A stretch of DNA of 64,000 nt, from NCBI GenBank assembly GCA_001708385.1, contig CP012388.1, positions 3,472,001 to 3,536,000 on the forward strand, read 5' to 3'. The translations under genes were made by a program, and so were the position numbers. The number at the start of each line of letters is the position of its first letter. The first letter of the stretch is position 1. The notes below the pieces were generated by a model, which made no database searches, was not told where the DNA came from, and worked only from the letters and a program-made list of their open reading frames with translations. Positions 18,426 to 27,305 of the stretch are shown piece by piece. Source of the stretch: Flavobacterium psychrophilum (GTDB lineage: Bacteria; Bacteroidota; Bacteroidia; Flavobacteriales; Flavobacteriaceae).

Positions 18426-21101
18426 TTACTTTTTATAGAGTACATTCTGCGCATTTAGTAATGCTTTTTCCATATCAATTCCACCCTCAAGCGTTCCCTT
18501 AAACAGATCCCCTTCACTTTTAACTCTCCCGAGTGCATTTTTAATGGTAAAGTCTTTCATCTTTAACCCCTTTTTTACCTCATCCCAGTGCAGGGGCATA
18601 GAGACTGTTGCACCCGGCTTGGGGCGCAGCGAATAGGCACAGGCAATCGTTGCGCCGGGACGGTTTTGCAGAAAGTCCAGGTACATTTTTCCGGCGCGGT
18701 CTTTTATTTTCCGCTCCAGTGAGGTAAATTCCGGAAGCCGCTCGTGCACTATTGATACCAGGAGCCTGGCAAACATCTGTGACTGGTCGTAACTATATTT
18801 ACCCCCCAATGGTATATAAATATGGATGCCGGTTGATCCTGAGGTTTTTACATAGCTTACCACATCAATAGCATCCAGCACTTTTTTTACCTCTCGGGCT
18901 GCCTGTATGACCTGCTCAAAAGTTGTTTTTTCGGCCGGGTCAAGATCAATCACGCAATAATCGGGATTATCCGGGTGTTGTATGCGGCTAAACCACGGAT
19001 TCATCTCAATGCAACCAAGAGATGCCATCCAGAGTAATGTGGCCTCATCATCACCGACTAAAAATTCCTTATCCTCCCCATCGCTGGTGGTATAGGGATA
19101 TGTGGTTGCCCATTCGGGTGCCTTGCCCTTTACATCCTTCTGGTAAAAGCTCTTTCCATGAATACCACTCGGGAAACGGTTTAGCGACAGGGGCCGATCT
19201 TTGAGATGCGGAAGGATATAGTCAGCAACCTGGTAATAGTAGTTGAACATATCGCGCTTGGTATACCCTTCTTCGGGCCAGTACACTTTGCTTAGGTTGG
19301 TAAATTTCAGGTTATGCCCATTGACCTTTTTAACCTGGGATTCTTCTTTTGGGTTGAGCAGCGTTTTTACCGCCCCTCGCTTTGGGGCTGAGACAAGCTT
19401 ATCCTGTTTGGCAGGGGATGTAACGGTTTTGGTTTCGGCAGCCCTCTCCCGTACAACATCCTTAGCTTTTTTATCCGTGCGCATCCCTTCAAACGAAGGG
19501 TGTCGGAAGACCCCATCGCCGGTCACCTCGATAAAGCTTACCTCGCACACCAGTTCAGGTTTTAGCCATGTAGCGGTGGCCTTGGGCGGGTTCGGTCTGA
19601 ATCTTGAAGGCTTGTTGACATCCGGTTTGGTGTCAAAAGGGATTTTATCAGTAATAAGCGGCTTGAAAAGCGCCATCATTTCTTTCTGTTTCTTGTCGCT
19701 GAAACCGGTGCCGACTTTACCGACATACTCAAATTTACCCTTTTCATATACGCCAAGTAAAAGCGAACTAAACTGCTTGGCCGTGCCTTCGTTTCGGGTA
19801 AAGCCGCCAATGACCACTTCCTGGCGTTGGTTGACTTTAATTTTTAGCCAGTCTTTGGAACGGGCGTCGATGGCATAGATACTGTCTGCTTTTTTTGCCA
19901 TGATCCCTTCAAGCCCCATTTTCTGTGCTGCTTCAAAAAAGTCAATCCCGTTGGTGTCAAATACCTGGCTCAGGCGCACATGGTCGTCATTTGTGGGCAA
20001 TATTTCTTTCAGTATCGCTTGGCGTTCTGATAGCGGCAGCCCGGTAATGTCTTTCCCTTCATACCATAAAAGGTCAAAGGCATAGTACACCAGGTCGCCA
20101 TCGGCTTCGCTGCGCCAATTCTGCAGGGCACTGAAGTTGGCTTTACCGTCCTTGCCGATTACCAGTATTTCCCCATCCAATACCGCATTGATGCTCCAGG
20201 AATCCATGACTGCTGCGATGGGGTAGTATTTCTCGGTAAACGATTTGAGGTTTCGGGATAAAAGGTCTGACTTGCCTTTGTTGATGTAGGCCAGGGCGCG
20301 GTAGCCGTCCCATTTTACCTCATAGATCCACCCTGGGGTATCAAAAGGCTCGCTCACCAGCGTGGCCAGCATGGGCTTTACCTCGGTAAGCAGTTTGCTT
20401 CTTTTCCCTTTTTTCAACAATGCATCGGCCTGTAATGCCTTTGGCTTTTCTTTAGTAGTTTCAACTTTCTTTTCCAATGTTTCCTGCTCTGATTCGGCAG
20501 GTTTCTTTCCGTAAATGTTCGTGCTGGTTTTGGCAACCTGTTCGAGCGTCTTTCCCGATACCACGGACTTATCTTTTTTTGTTACGTCAGTGGCAGTGGC
20601 ATATTTGTCCTCCAGCTTCATCAGCAGCCAGCCGTTCTCGCCCCGCCCATGGGCTTTAATCAAGGCGAATGCGCCTTTAAGTTTTTTACCTTTTAATACA
20701 AACTTGATCTTGCCGCTGTGCAGCCCGGCGCGCAGTTCCTTATCCTGATCCTTTTTCGTCGTGGCCTGAGATTCAAACGGCTCATAAAAACCTTCGTCCC
20801 AGACTATGACAGTGCCCCCGCCATATTCTCCCTGAGGAATGATACCTTCGAAATTGCGGTAATCGTAGGGATGGTCCTCTACCATCATGGCAAGGCGTTT
20901 TACTTCAGGGTCCGCCGATGGACCCTTGGGTACCGCCCAGCTTTTGAGTACGCCTTCCATTTCAAGGCGAAAATCGTAATGCAGGTGGGATGCCGCATGT
21001 TTCTGAATTACGAAGCGCAATTTATCATCGTTGCTTTTCCCGCCGAAAGGCTCTGGGGTCTTAGAGGCGTCACGCTTTTGTCTGTATTTTTCTAAAGCCA
21101 T
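18426..21101 (-). CDS. ligD: DNA ligase D (phosphoesterase-ligase-polymerase)
   Basis: LigD seals double-strand breaks in bacterial end joining, normally with Ku. The 891-residue protein has all three modules in the order phosphoesterase, ligase, polymerase. The first contains HAASHLHYDFRLE and WAVPKGPS near residues 34-62. A Lys/Glu-rich linker follows, then the ligase with nucleotidyl-lysine motif YEVKWDGYRAL near 265-275, LDGEIL and the GFTRNEGT OB-fold part. The polymerase (about 600-891) has KVYWPEEGYTKRD, CVIDLDPAE (metal-binding Asp pair) and TSGSTGIHIYIPL. No Ku gene is in the window; it may be elsewhere. It is divergent from the DUF4385 gene. Confidence 0.95.
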   Translation of the reverse strand: MALEKYRQKRDASKTPEPFGGKSNDDKLRFVIQKHAASHLHYDFRLEMEGVLKSWAVPKGPSADPEVKRLAMMVEDHPYDYRNFEGIIPQGEYGGGTVIVWDEGFYEPFESQATTKKDQDKELRAGLHSGKIKFVLKGKKLKGAFALIKAHGRGENGWLLMKLEDKYATATDVTKKDKSVVSGKTLEQVAKTSTNIYGKKPAESEQETLEKKVETTKEKPKALQADALLKKGKRSKLLTEVKPMLATLVSEPFDTPGWIYEVKWDGYRALAYINKGKSDLLSRNLKSFTEKYYPIAAVMDSWSINAVLDGEILVIGKDGKANFSALQNWRSEADGDLVYYAFDLLWYEGKDITGLPLSERQAILKEILPTNDDHVRLSQVFDTNGIDFFEAAQKMGLEGIMAKKADSIYAIDARSKDWLKIKVNQRQEVVIGGFTRNEGTAKQFSSLLLGVYEKGKFEYVGKVGTGFSDKKQKEMMALFKPLITDKIPFDTKPDVNKPSRFRPNPPKATATWLKPELVCEVSFIEVTGDGVFRHPSFEGMRTDKKAKDVVRERAAETKTVTSPAKQDKLVSAPKRGAVKTLLNPKEESQVKKVNGHNLKFTNLSKVYWPEEGYTKRDMFNYYYQVADYILPHLKDRPLSLNRFPSGIHGKSFYQKDVKGKAPEWATTYPYTTSDGEDKEFLVGDDEATLLWMASLGCIEMNPWFSRIQHPDNPDYCVIDLDPAEKTTFEQVIQAAREVKKVLDAIDVVSYVKTSGSTGIHIYIPLGGKYSYDQSQMFARLLVSIVHERLPEFTSLERKIKDRAGKMYLDFLQNRPGATIACAYSLRPKPGATVSMPLHWDEVKKGLKMKDFTIKNALGRVKSEGDLFKGTLEGGIDMEKALLNAQNVLYKK

Positions 21102-21182
21102 AATAAAAACACTTTAACTTACTTAAAGTTAGCTTAATAAAAGCAATTGCAAATCTGCTTTATCATAACTTTAGCTTAGCAA
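21102..21182. promoter_or_regulatory. Divergent promoter region of ligD and the DUF4385 gene
   Basis: An inverted repeat ACTTTAA-N5-TTAAAGT spans 21,111-21,129 just upstream of ligD. On the plus strand TTGC at about 21,148 and TAACTTTA at about 21,165 fit a Bacteroidetes promoter for the rightward gene. A shared regulator of the two genes is possible. Confidence 0.4.
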
Positions 21183-21191
21183 GTGAGCATT

Positions 21192-21671
21192 ATGGAGAAG
21201 CCAAGCTATTTAAATTTCAACATAGAAGACTATCCGTGGAAAGCGGATATTGATTACCGTAAGCATCCAGAGCTGTATAGGGTTGGTAAGGGAGAGCAGG
21301 GCGTGTTGATTTGCGAGCCTTATAAGAGTGAGATTGGGCAGCACTGGAGGTTTAAAAATGCTGATGTTGCATGTGAGAGCAGTGAGAAGATTACCGCACA
21401 GTTCCTTAACTATCTTGCGGATGGTGATTTTGTCGGAGCTGATATGGCGCGGAAATACCTTCAGATGGGTTTCACCCGTGCCCGGCGTTATGCTAACTAT
21501 AAAGGCGGCAGAAAATACGATAAAGAAAAAAATTACCAGCAGATTGAGAAAGGTACCGGAACACCTGAAAAAGCGGAAGCTGCAGCCGTATTCTATAAAA
21601 GCTGGAAGGGGGCGGAAGCAAACACACAATATACGGACCTTAAGAAAAAATGGAAAGAAAAATATGGATAG
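21192..21671 (+). CDS. DUF4385 family protein
   Basis: A 159-residue protein from the ATG at 21192; a GTG nine bases earlier would add three residues. Diagnostic blocks are DYRKHPELYRVGKGEQGVL, CEPYKSEIGQHWRFK, DFVGADMARKYLQMG and FTRARRYANYKGG. This matches DUF4385, a basic, probably nucleic-acid-associated family of unknown function, often found next to end-joining or plasmid genes. It is divergent from ligD, which supports a repair connection. Confidence 0.85.
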   Translation: MEKPSYLNFNIEDYPWKADIDYRKHPELYRVGKGEQGVLICEPYKSEIGQHWRFKNADVACESSEKITAQFLNYLADGDFVGADMARKYLQMGFTRARRYANYKGGRKYDKEKNYQQIEKGTGTPEKAEAAAVFYKSWKGAEANTQYTDLKKKWKEKYG

Positions 21672-21700
21672 CGCAGAAAACCGTATCTTCAATTTCTTTC

Positions 21701-22120
21701 CTACACGGCAGGTGTCAGGCTGTTATTCCAATAATCTAATATTTGCTGGACTGTTTTTTTCAGGTCATTATATTGCGAAGGCTTTTGAAAATAACCTTGT
21801 GCAGCGAGCTCATAGGCTTTATCGACTACAGTTTCGTCAGCCGAGGTGGATAAAAAAATATAAGGTGAGCATTTTTTGGTCAGTTCACTATTTTCCAATA
21901 TGATTTTCCGCAGTTCCAGGCCATTCATCATAGGCATATTAATATCGGATATCACAATAAATGGTTTATTATTATGCTCCCTGATGTAATCCAGGGCATC
22001 GTGAGCATTGGCAGCATACTTCCTATTATTGGGCACGCCTAATTCAGCAAATACCTCTTCGAGATAATCCCTGTCATCTGCGTCATCTTCAATAATTAAT
22101 ATGTCACCCTTTTTTATCAT
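21701..22120 (-). CDS. Single-domain response regulator (CheY-like)
   Basis: A 139-residue receiver domain. The acidic pocket is LIIEDDADDRDYL, the phospho-acceptor Asp lies in IVISDINMPMMNG near residue 58, the conserved Ser/Thr in FLSTSA and the Lys in GYFQKP. There is no output domain, so it would act by protein-protein contact. The form is that of the two-component receivers common in Bacteroidetes with an extended beta3-alpha3 loop. No cognate kinase is nearby. It lies 100 bases downstream of the alkB gene on the same strand. Confidence 0.9.
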   Translation of the reverse strand: MIKKGDILIIEDDADDRDYLEEVFAELGVPNNRKYAANAHDALDYIREHNNKPFIVISDINMPMMNGLELRKIILENSELTKKCSPYIFLSTSADETVVDKAYELAAQGYFQKPSQYNDLKKTVQQILDYWNNSLTPAV

Positions 22121-22220
22121 AAGAAATTTTCATTAAAGATACGGTAAAGTTCCCGGTTTGTGATGATTCAGCGGGATTTAACAATAATTTGTTGTTGGGT
22201 GATTAACCCTATTGGTAGTT

Positions 22221-22838
22221 TTATGTTTTTTTTATTTGCCTGAAAGTGAGGTTAATCCTTGGAAGCAGTGGCTTTGCTGATTTAGGAATGTGGTGTTCCC
22301 AATAGGTATTGGTAGTTCCCGATATCAAAAGTAGTGTGCCGTGGTGCAAGGGTATTTCCACCTGAGCAACCTCTTTATTGGTCTTGTGCCGGAAGCGGAA
22401 AGGACGGGTCTGCCCAAACGTTACTGAGGCTATATTAGGGTTTCGCCCAATTTTATGCTCCTTATCAGAATGCCAGGCCACACTGTCATTCCCGTCACGG
22501 TATAGGTTCAGCAGCACTGCATTGAACCTTAGCCCGGTTTCCTGTTCCACTTTTTGACGAAGCTCTAAAAGTTCTGGTGTCCAGGATTGTGTTGCCTCAC
22601 CGGACTCTTCCTGCTCCCCGTACCATGCAATCATGCGTGGTGCTGTTACCATCTTATCGTACATAGGCATTTGGTATTGACGCCAGGGAGTATCACGCAG
22701 CAAGGTTACATAATAACAATCTGCCTCCTCTTTAGGGATGAAGCCATCATATTGCATCAGTTCCATATCCGGTAGGTCAAAATATTTCTTTGGGCTTGAG
22801 CCAACCACAAAAAGGTCGGTATCATTAAAAAGTGTCAT
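22221..22838 (-). CDS. alkB: AlkB-like 2-oxoglutarate/Fe(II) dioxygenase
   Basis: A 205-residue dioxygenase that would repair alkylated bases by oxidative demethylation. Visible are PRMIAWYG, the LLNLYRDGNDSVAWHSDKE block with the iron-binding His-x-Asp, ASVTFGQTRPFRFRHK, the product-side LLLISG and the distal His plus 2-oxoglutarate Arg in HHIPKS...PRINLTFR. This layout fits the ALKBH2/3-like bacterial group. Its start overlaps the upstream exonuclease gene by 14 bases, placing it as the last coupled gene of the mutagenesis/repair operon that begins with dinB. Confidence 0.9.
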   Translation of the reverse strand: MTLFNDTDLFVVGSSPKKYFDLPDMELMQYDGFIPKEEADCYYVTLLRDTPWRQYQMPMYDKMVTAPRMIAWYGEQEESGEATQSWTPELLELRQKVEQETGLRFNAVLLNLYRDGNDSVAWHSDKEHKIGRNPNIASVTFGQTRPFRFRHKTNKEVAQVEIPLHHGTLLLISGTTNTYWEHHIPKSAKPLLPRINLTFRQIKKT

Positions 22839-24231
22839 AATTTGCAGGTGTCAATGTTAAACTTGATTGCGGCTTAAAAACTTTTCCGGGATGCTTCGCT
22901 GCATAGGTATTAATCAGTTGCATGATATAGCCATTGCTGGCGTAGGGGGTCACATAGTCCCTGATGGCTGAAACTTCTGTAATGCCAATATCGGCAGATA
23001 AATACCCCATACCATAAAAATGCCCTTTCTCTATCCATATGCAGCTAAGCTCATCGCGGCATCGGCCTTTATCCACTATGGCATAAGTCGGACGGGAGCC
23101 TTCCAGAAAATCAAGTGCTTTATTTACACAATCGTTGTGATGCCCCTTATCGGGTAATGACGTGAGGTCGCGGATTGTCAAACCTTCTTCTGTCGACCCG
23201 CCATAATATAAGAACCTGCTATCTATAGTAAATTGCGCTGCAAGCTTTAAAATCAGGTTGACCCCATCGTGCAGTGAATGGAACATTTCGATGTAGGATT
23301 GCTGCTTTGCGAGTTTACCTACAGCGAGGTATTTGTATCCGTTGCGCGCTTCATATTCGTACAGTCCAAACTTTGGGTCAAACTTTTTTAGCGCCCTGTT
23401 ATGAATGGGCCATAGCTTTTTAATCTCGCAGCATTCGAGCAGCAACGCCATGAATTCCGAAGCACATACCTCAAAGGAGATGCTGTATATGTCCCGCAGA
23501 AAGTTTTGGCGTTGTGGTGTAATTTTGTGGCCGCTGAAATGCTGGGCCACGCGTTTTTTTAAATTCTTTGCCTTGCCAACATACACCACCTTCTTTTCCC
23601 TGGTATAGAAATAATACACGCCGGGTTTTTCAGGTAACGCTTCAAAATCTTCGGGCGGCAGGTTGGGTGGTAGCCGCTGATCCTGTGCGTTCTTTTTAAC
23701 CATCTTATCAATAACCGATTCACTGTCCCATTGCAAAAGCATGGAAAGCAAGATGGCCGTTGCGTCAGCATCGCCTCCTGCGCGGTGGGCACGAAGAAGA
23801 GGTATGTCCAAGGAACGGCATAAATTGCCCAAGCTGTAAGACGGAAGTCCGGGCTTTATCTTACGGGCAGCACGTACGGTACACAGCTTGTTTTTAGCGG
23901 TCCATTTCAGCCCGGCCCTGCTTAACTCATGACGGACAAACGAGTGGTCGAAGTTGACATTGTGCGCTACAAAGATCCGTCCTTCCAGCATCTCCAAAAC
24001 TTTCTCAGCCACATCGTCAAATATAGGAGCATGTGCTACCATTTCATTATTAATGCCGGTAAGTGCAAAAATGGGGAGCGGTATTTCTTTTTGCGGGTTG
24101 ACCAGTGTTTCGAAACGGTCAATAATATCGGTACCATCATGGATAATGACAGCGATTTCGGTGATGCGGCTGCCACTGGCATTACCACCTGTGGTTTCAA
24201 TATCTACTATTGCATATTCTGTGTTTGTCAT
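22825..24231 (-). CDS. DEDDh exonuclease fused to a GIY-YIG nuclease domain
   Basis: The 468-residue protein joins a DnaQ-like 3'-5' exonuclease (VDIETTGG, HNVNFDHSFV, HRAGGDADA; residues 1-175) to a UvrC/Cho-type GIY-YIG domain (LPEKPGVYYFY, VVYVGKAKNLKKRV; about 200-290), then an unassigned C-terminal half. Such fusions resemble the epsilon-UvrC proteins annotated as excinuclease Cho relatives. It overlaps dnaE by four bases and alkB by 14, so it is co-translated with the polymerase. It could provide proofreading or damage incision for that polymerase, which is an inference. Confidence 0.88.
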   Translation of the reverse strand: MTNTEYAIVDIETTGGNASGSRITEIAVIIHDGTDIIDRFETLVNPQKEIPLPIFALTGINNEMVAHAPIFDDVAEKVLEMLEGRIFVAHNVNFDHSFVRHELSRAGLKWTAKNKLCTVRAARKIKPGLPSYSLGNLCRSLDIPLLRAHRAGGDADATAILLSMLLQWDSESVIDKMVKKNAQDQRLPPNLPPEDFEALPEKPGVYYFYTREKKVVYVGKAKNLKKRVAQHFSGHKITPQRQNFLRDIYSISFEVCASEFMALLLECCEIKKLWPIHNRALKKFDPKFGLYEYEARNGYKYLAVGKLAKQQSYIEMFHSLHDGVNLILKLAAQFTIDSRFLYYGGSTEEGLTIRDLTSLPDKGHHNDCVNKALDFLEGSRPTYAIVDKGRCRDELSCIWIEKGHFYGMGYLSADIGITEVSAIRDYVTPYASNGYIMQLINTYAAKHPGKVFKPQSSLTLTPANYDTF

Positions 24232-27200
24232 ACTACGTTCTTTTGCTGTGGCGTATTCATTTTGTGTCTGGGCAGGTTGATTTCCTGTTCCTGAGGGTAT
24301 GGAGCGCGTTGGGTCATGGACACATCCTCACGCAGCTTTTCCTGGGTACGCATGCTTTCAGCATCGCTTTCCCTATAACGCGGGTCAGCAATGAACGGCA
24401 TCTTTTCCATTTTGGATATGGTAATAGTCGGAAAATGGTAATCCACTTCAACAGTACCCAGTAGCAGGTAGCAGCCGCCCCCTTTAAAAGGATATTCCTT
24501 AAGGCTCCCTGTGAAATGCGCCGTATCAAAAAAATCCCCGTTGGCATCGATCCAGGTACCAAAATACATGGCTCCCATTTTTGTAGGGACATGCTTGCGG
24601 GAAACCAGATAGGCCAGCATTTTCACCTGTTTCTTGTGGTGATGTACCAAATCGCATGCCATTACATCCCCCCGGTAGCTGGTCTTCAAAAGATTGAAGG
24701 GTGTTACGGAAACCGGAAAGCCCAGTAGCTCGATCTCATCGAAAGCGTCCTCAAAAGGTGAACGCTTTAGCTCTGGTAATTTGTATTCCCGGACCGGTTC
24801 GGGGAGCAACTGCGGCTGGCGATGTTCCGGCTTAAAGTTCATCATGATGCGTCTTGCTGTCACCAGCAGTTCGTTCTTATTTTTACCCGTTGAGCGGAAT
24901 GCCCCAATGTAAATCAAAAGCTGGAGCCCTTCAATGCCTATAGGCACGCGATTGATAAAATCCTCCAGCGAACTATAAGCTCCATTAGCCAGGCGCTCTG
25001 ATACGATTGACTGTGCAATTTCACCCTGCAGTCCCTGCAAATGCATATACCCCAAATAAATATCTTTACCATAAAGTGTGGTTTCCACCTCGCTTTTGTT
25101 GACGCATGGATTATGGATGGCAGCGCCCGACATCCGGGCCTCGTGTACATATACTTCAGTTCGGTAAAAGCCGCCCTGGTTGTTGATTACTGCCACCATG
25201 AATTCAATAGGATAATGCACCTTCAGGTACAGGCTCTGGTAACTTTCCACGGCATACGATGCCGAGTGTGCCTTACAGAAGGAATATCCTGCGAAGGATT
25301 CTATCTGCCTGTAAATTTCAGTACTTAACTGCTCCGGATGCCCCTTGGTGGCACAGGAAGCAAAGAAGTTATCCTTTACTTTTTGTAATGCAGCGAGTGA
25401 GCGGCCTTTGCCGCTCATCGCACGGCGCAGTATGTCACCATCCTCGGGGGCAACCCCGCCGTAATGCAGTGCAATCTTAATCACGTCCTCCTGATAGACC
25501 ATTATACCATAGGTCTCGCCTAATTGCTCCTCAAATACAGGATGGAAATACTCGAACTTATTGGGATAATTGTGACGGAATATATATTCCTTCATCATGC
25601 CGCTTTGGGCTACACCAGGACGTATAATTGACGAAGCAGCCACCAGTACCTTATAGTTGTTGCACTTCAGGCGGCGGAGCAATCCCCTCATGGCGGGGCT
25701 TTCAATGTAAAAGCAGCCAATGGTTTTTCCTTTGCCAAGGTATTCATTGCAGGCTGCTTCATCTTTGGAAATGGACGTATCCCTAATATCCACAGTAATC
25801 CCCTGGTTCCTTTTGATAAGCTTTACCGTGTCATCGATGTGCCCGATACCCCTTTGGGAAAGTATGTCAAATTTATCAAAACCAATTTCTTCGGCTACAT
25901 GCATATCGAACTGCACTATTGGAAATCCTTTTGGAGGCATTTCCAGCGCGGTAAAATCAGTGATAGGGTCTTCTGAAATCAGGATCCCACAGGAGTGCAT
26001 GGAGCGTTGGTTTGGGTATTTTTCCATCATCATCCCGTAGCGGTGTACCAGCTTGACTACTTCATTTTTATCATGCTGGTCCATAGCGGTACCGGATAAG
26101 GCATCCAGCTCTTCTTTGGGGAGGCCAAAGACTTTGCCGACCTCACGGAATATGGATTTGTACTTGAATTCGACATTGGTGCCGCAGAATGCCACGTGGT
26201 CCGCACCATACCTACGAAAGATATAGTCCAGTATCACATCGCGCTCTTTCCACGACCAGTCAATATCAAAATCCGGCGGACTCTTTCGGTTCAGGTTCAG
26301 GAAGCGTTCGAAATACAGGTCCAATTCCAAAGGGCAGATATCTGTGATCCCTAAACAATACGCAATGATACTGTTAGCCCCGCTGCCACGACCGATATGG
26401 AGAAAACCCATCGAATTGCTGTAGCGTATAATATCCCACGTAATCAGGAAGTACCCGCTGAACTCCAACTGATGGATGACTGCCAATTCTTTTTCTACTC
26501 TTTCCTTCGCAGCATTATTATCTTTTCCATACCTGCGCAGCAGCCCCTGTTGTGCCAGACTGGTGAGTAATTCTAAATCCATTTCACGGTTAGCGGTGTA
26601 GTTCTTTTTGTTGCGGGGCAAACCAAACTCGTATTCAAAATGGCACTTGTTGATAAGCTTAAAGGTATTCTCGATAATCTGTGGATATTGGCTATAGCGC
26701 ACCATGATCTCCTCAGGGGCATCCATCATCTCGTTAGGGCAGCAGTAATCCTCGTGAGTCAACTTGCTTCCCAGGGTATTTAAATCGATGGCGCGGAGTA
26801 TACGATGCAGATTATGTTCTATTTTGTTGCGAAAGGTGACGGGCTGCAGCACCACCATCTTATCAAGCCTGTTTCTCCATTCAGGCCGGATCAGCAATGA
26901 GAGGTTTTCAGGCCTGATACCTATGTATTCAAAGTCCCTTAAAATGTCAGGTACATTCTGAACAGGATATATTACAAAAACCCCTTTAAAATCAGGTGCC
27001 TGTTCAGGTACAGGCAAGCCTTCAAGATTGTGTTTGGTGCGATGGCGGTTGATCTCTCCAATCCCTGAACGGTTTTTTGCAAGGGTAATATATAAAAGCC
27101 TGTTGTTCTCCCGGAATTCCATCCCTACCAGCGGCTTAATCCCAGCCTCATTACATGTTTTATAAAATTCATAGATACCTGTAATGGTATTGATGTCCGT

Positions 27201-27305
27201 CAATGCCATAGTAGCAGCGCCAAGACTTTTGCCTTGGGCTACCAATTCGCTAACCGGTATTGTACCGTAGCGCAGGCTGTGGAAAGAATGGCAATTCAAA
27301 TACAT
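24228..27305 (-). CDS. dnaE2: DnaE-type DNA polymerase III alpha subunit, error-prone (DnaE2-like)
   Basis: A 1,025-residue C-family polymerase. The N-terminal PHP domain begins with YLNCHSFHSLRYGT and MALTDINTITG. Catalytic palm motifs include IGRGSGANSIIAYCLGI and PPDFDIDWSWKERD with the Asp pair. FDMHVAEEIGFDKFDILSQRG and GLLRRLKCNNY follow, then a fingers/HhH region (IEGLQLLIYIGAF) and a short OB fold. It is shorter than replicative DnaE and sits next to a Y-family polymerase, the arrangement of SOS mutagenesis cassettes. The start abuts the dinB stop (27,305/27,306). It likely performs translesion synthesis with DinB; the error-prone label rests on context and length. Confidence 0.88.
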   Translation of the reverse strand: MYLNCHSFHSLRYGTIPVSELVAQGKSLGAATMALTDINTITGIYEFYKTCNEAGIKPLVGMEFRENNRLLYITLAKNRSGIGEINRHRTKHNLEGLPVPEQAPDFKGVFVIYPVQNVPDILRDFEYIGIRPENLSLLIRPEWRNRLDKMVVLQPVTFRNKIEHNLHRILRAIDLNTLGSKLTHEDYCCPNEMMDAPEEIMVRYSQYPQIIENTFKLINKCHFEYEFGLPRNKKNYTANREMDLELLTSLAQQGLLRRYGKDNNAAKERVEKELAVIHQLEFSGYFLITWDIIRYSNSMGFLHIGRGSGANSIIAYCLGITDICPLELDLYFERFLNLNRKSPPDFDIDWSWKERDVILDYIFRRYGADHVAFCGTNVEFKYKSIFREVGKVFGLPKEELDALSGTAMDQHDKNEVVKLVHRYGMMMEKYPNQRSMHSCGILISEDPITDFTALEMPPKGFPIVQFDMHVAEEIGFDKFDILSQRGIGHIDDTVKLIKRNQGITVDIRDTSISKDEAACNEYLGKGKTIGCFYIESPAMRGLLRRLKCNNYKVLVAASSIIRPGVAQSGMMKEYIFRHNYPNKFEYFHPVFEEQLGETYGIMVYQEDVIKIALHYGGVAPEDGDILRRAMSGKGRSLAALQKVKDNFFASCATKGHPEQLSTEIYRQIESFAGYSFCKAHSASYAVESYQSLYLKVHYPIEFMVAVINNQGGFYRTEVYVHEARMSGAAIHNPCVNKSEVETTLYGKDIYLGYMHLQGLQGEIAQSIVSERLANGAYSSLEDFINRVPIGIEGLQLLIYIGAFRSTGKNKNELLVTARRIMMNFKPEHRQPQLLPEPVREYKLPELKRSPFEDAFDEIELLGFPVSVTPFNLLKTSYRGDVMACDLVHHHKKQVKMLAYLVSRKHVPTKMGAMYFGTWIDANGDFFDTAHFTGSLKEYPFKGGGCYLLLGTVEVDYHFPTITISKMEKMPFIADPRYRESDAESMRTQEKLREDVSMTQRAPYPQEQEINLPRHKMNTPQQKNVV

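Noticed and set aside
19243..19878. 211-codon plus-strand frame within ligD
   Set aside because: Antisense to a conserved ligase/polymerase region; Ser-rich translation typical of a shadow frame.
21328..21903. 191-codon plus-strand frame overlapping the DUF4385 gene and the response regulator
   Set aside because: Runs through two well-supported genes in the wrong frame; composition is unlike a protein.
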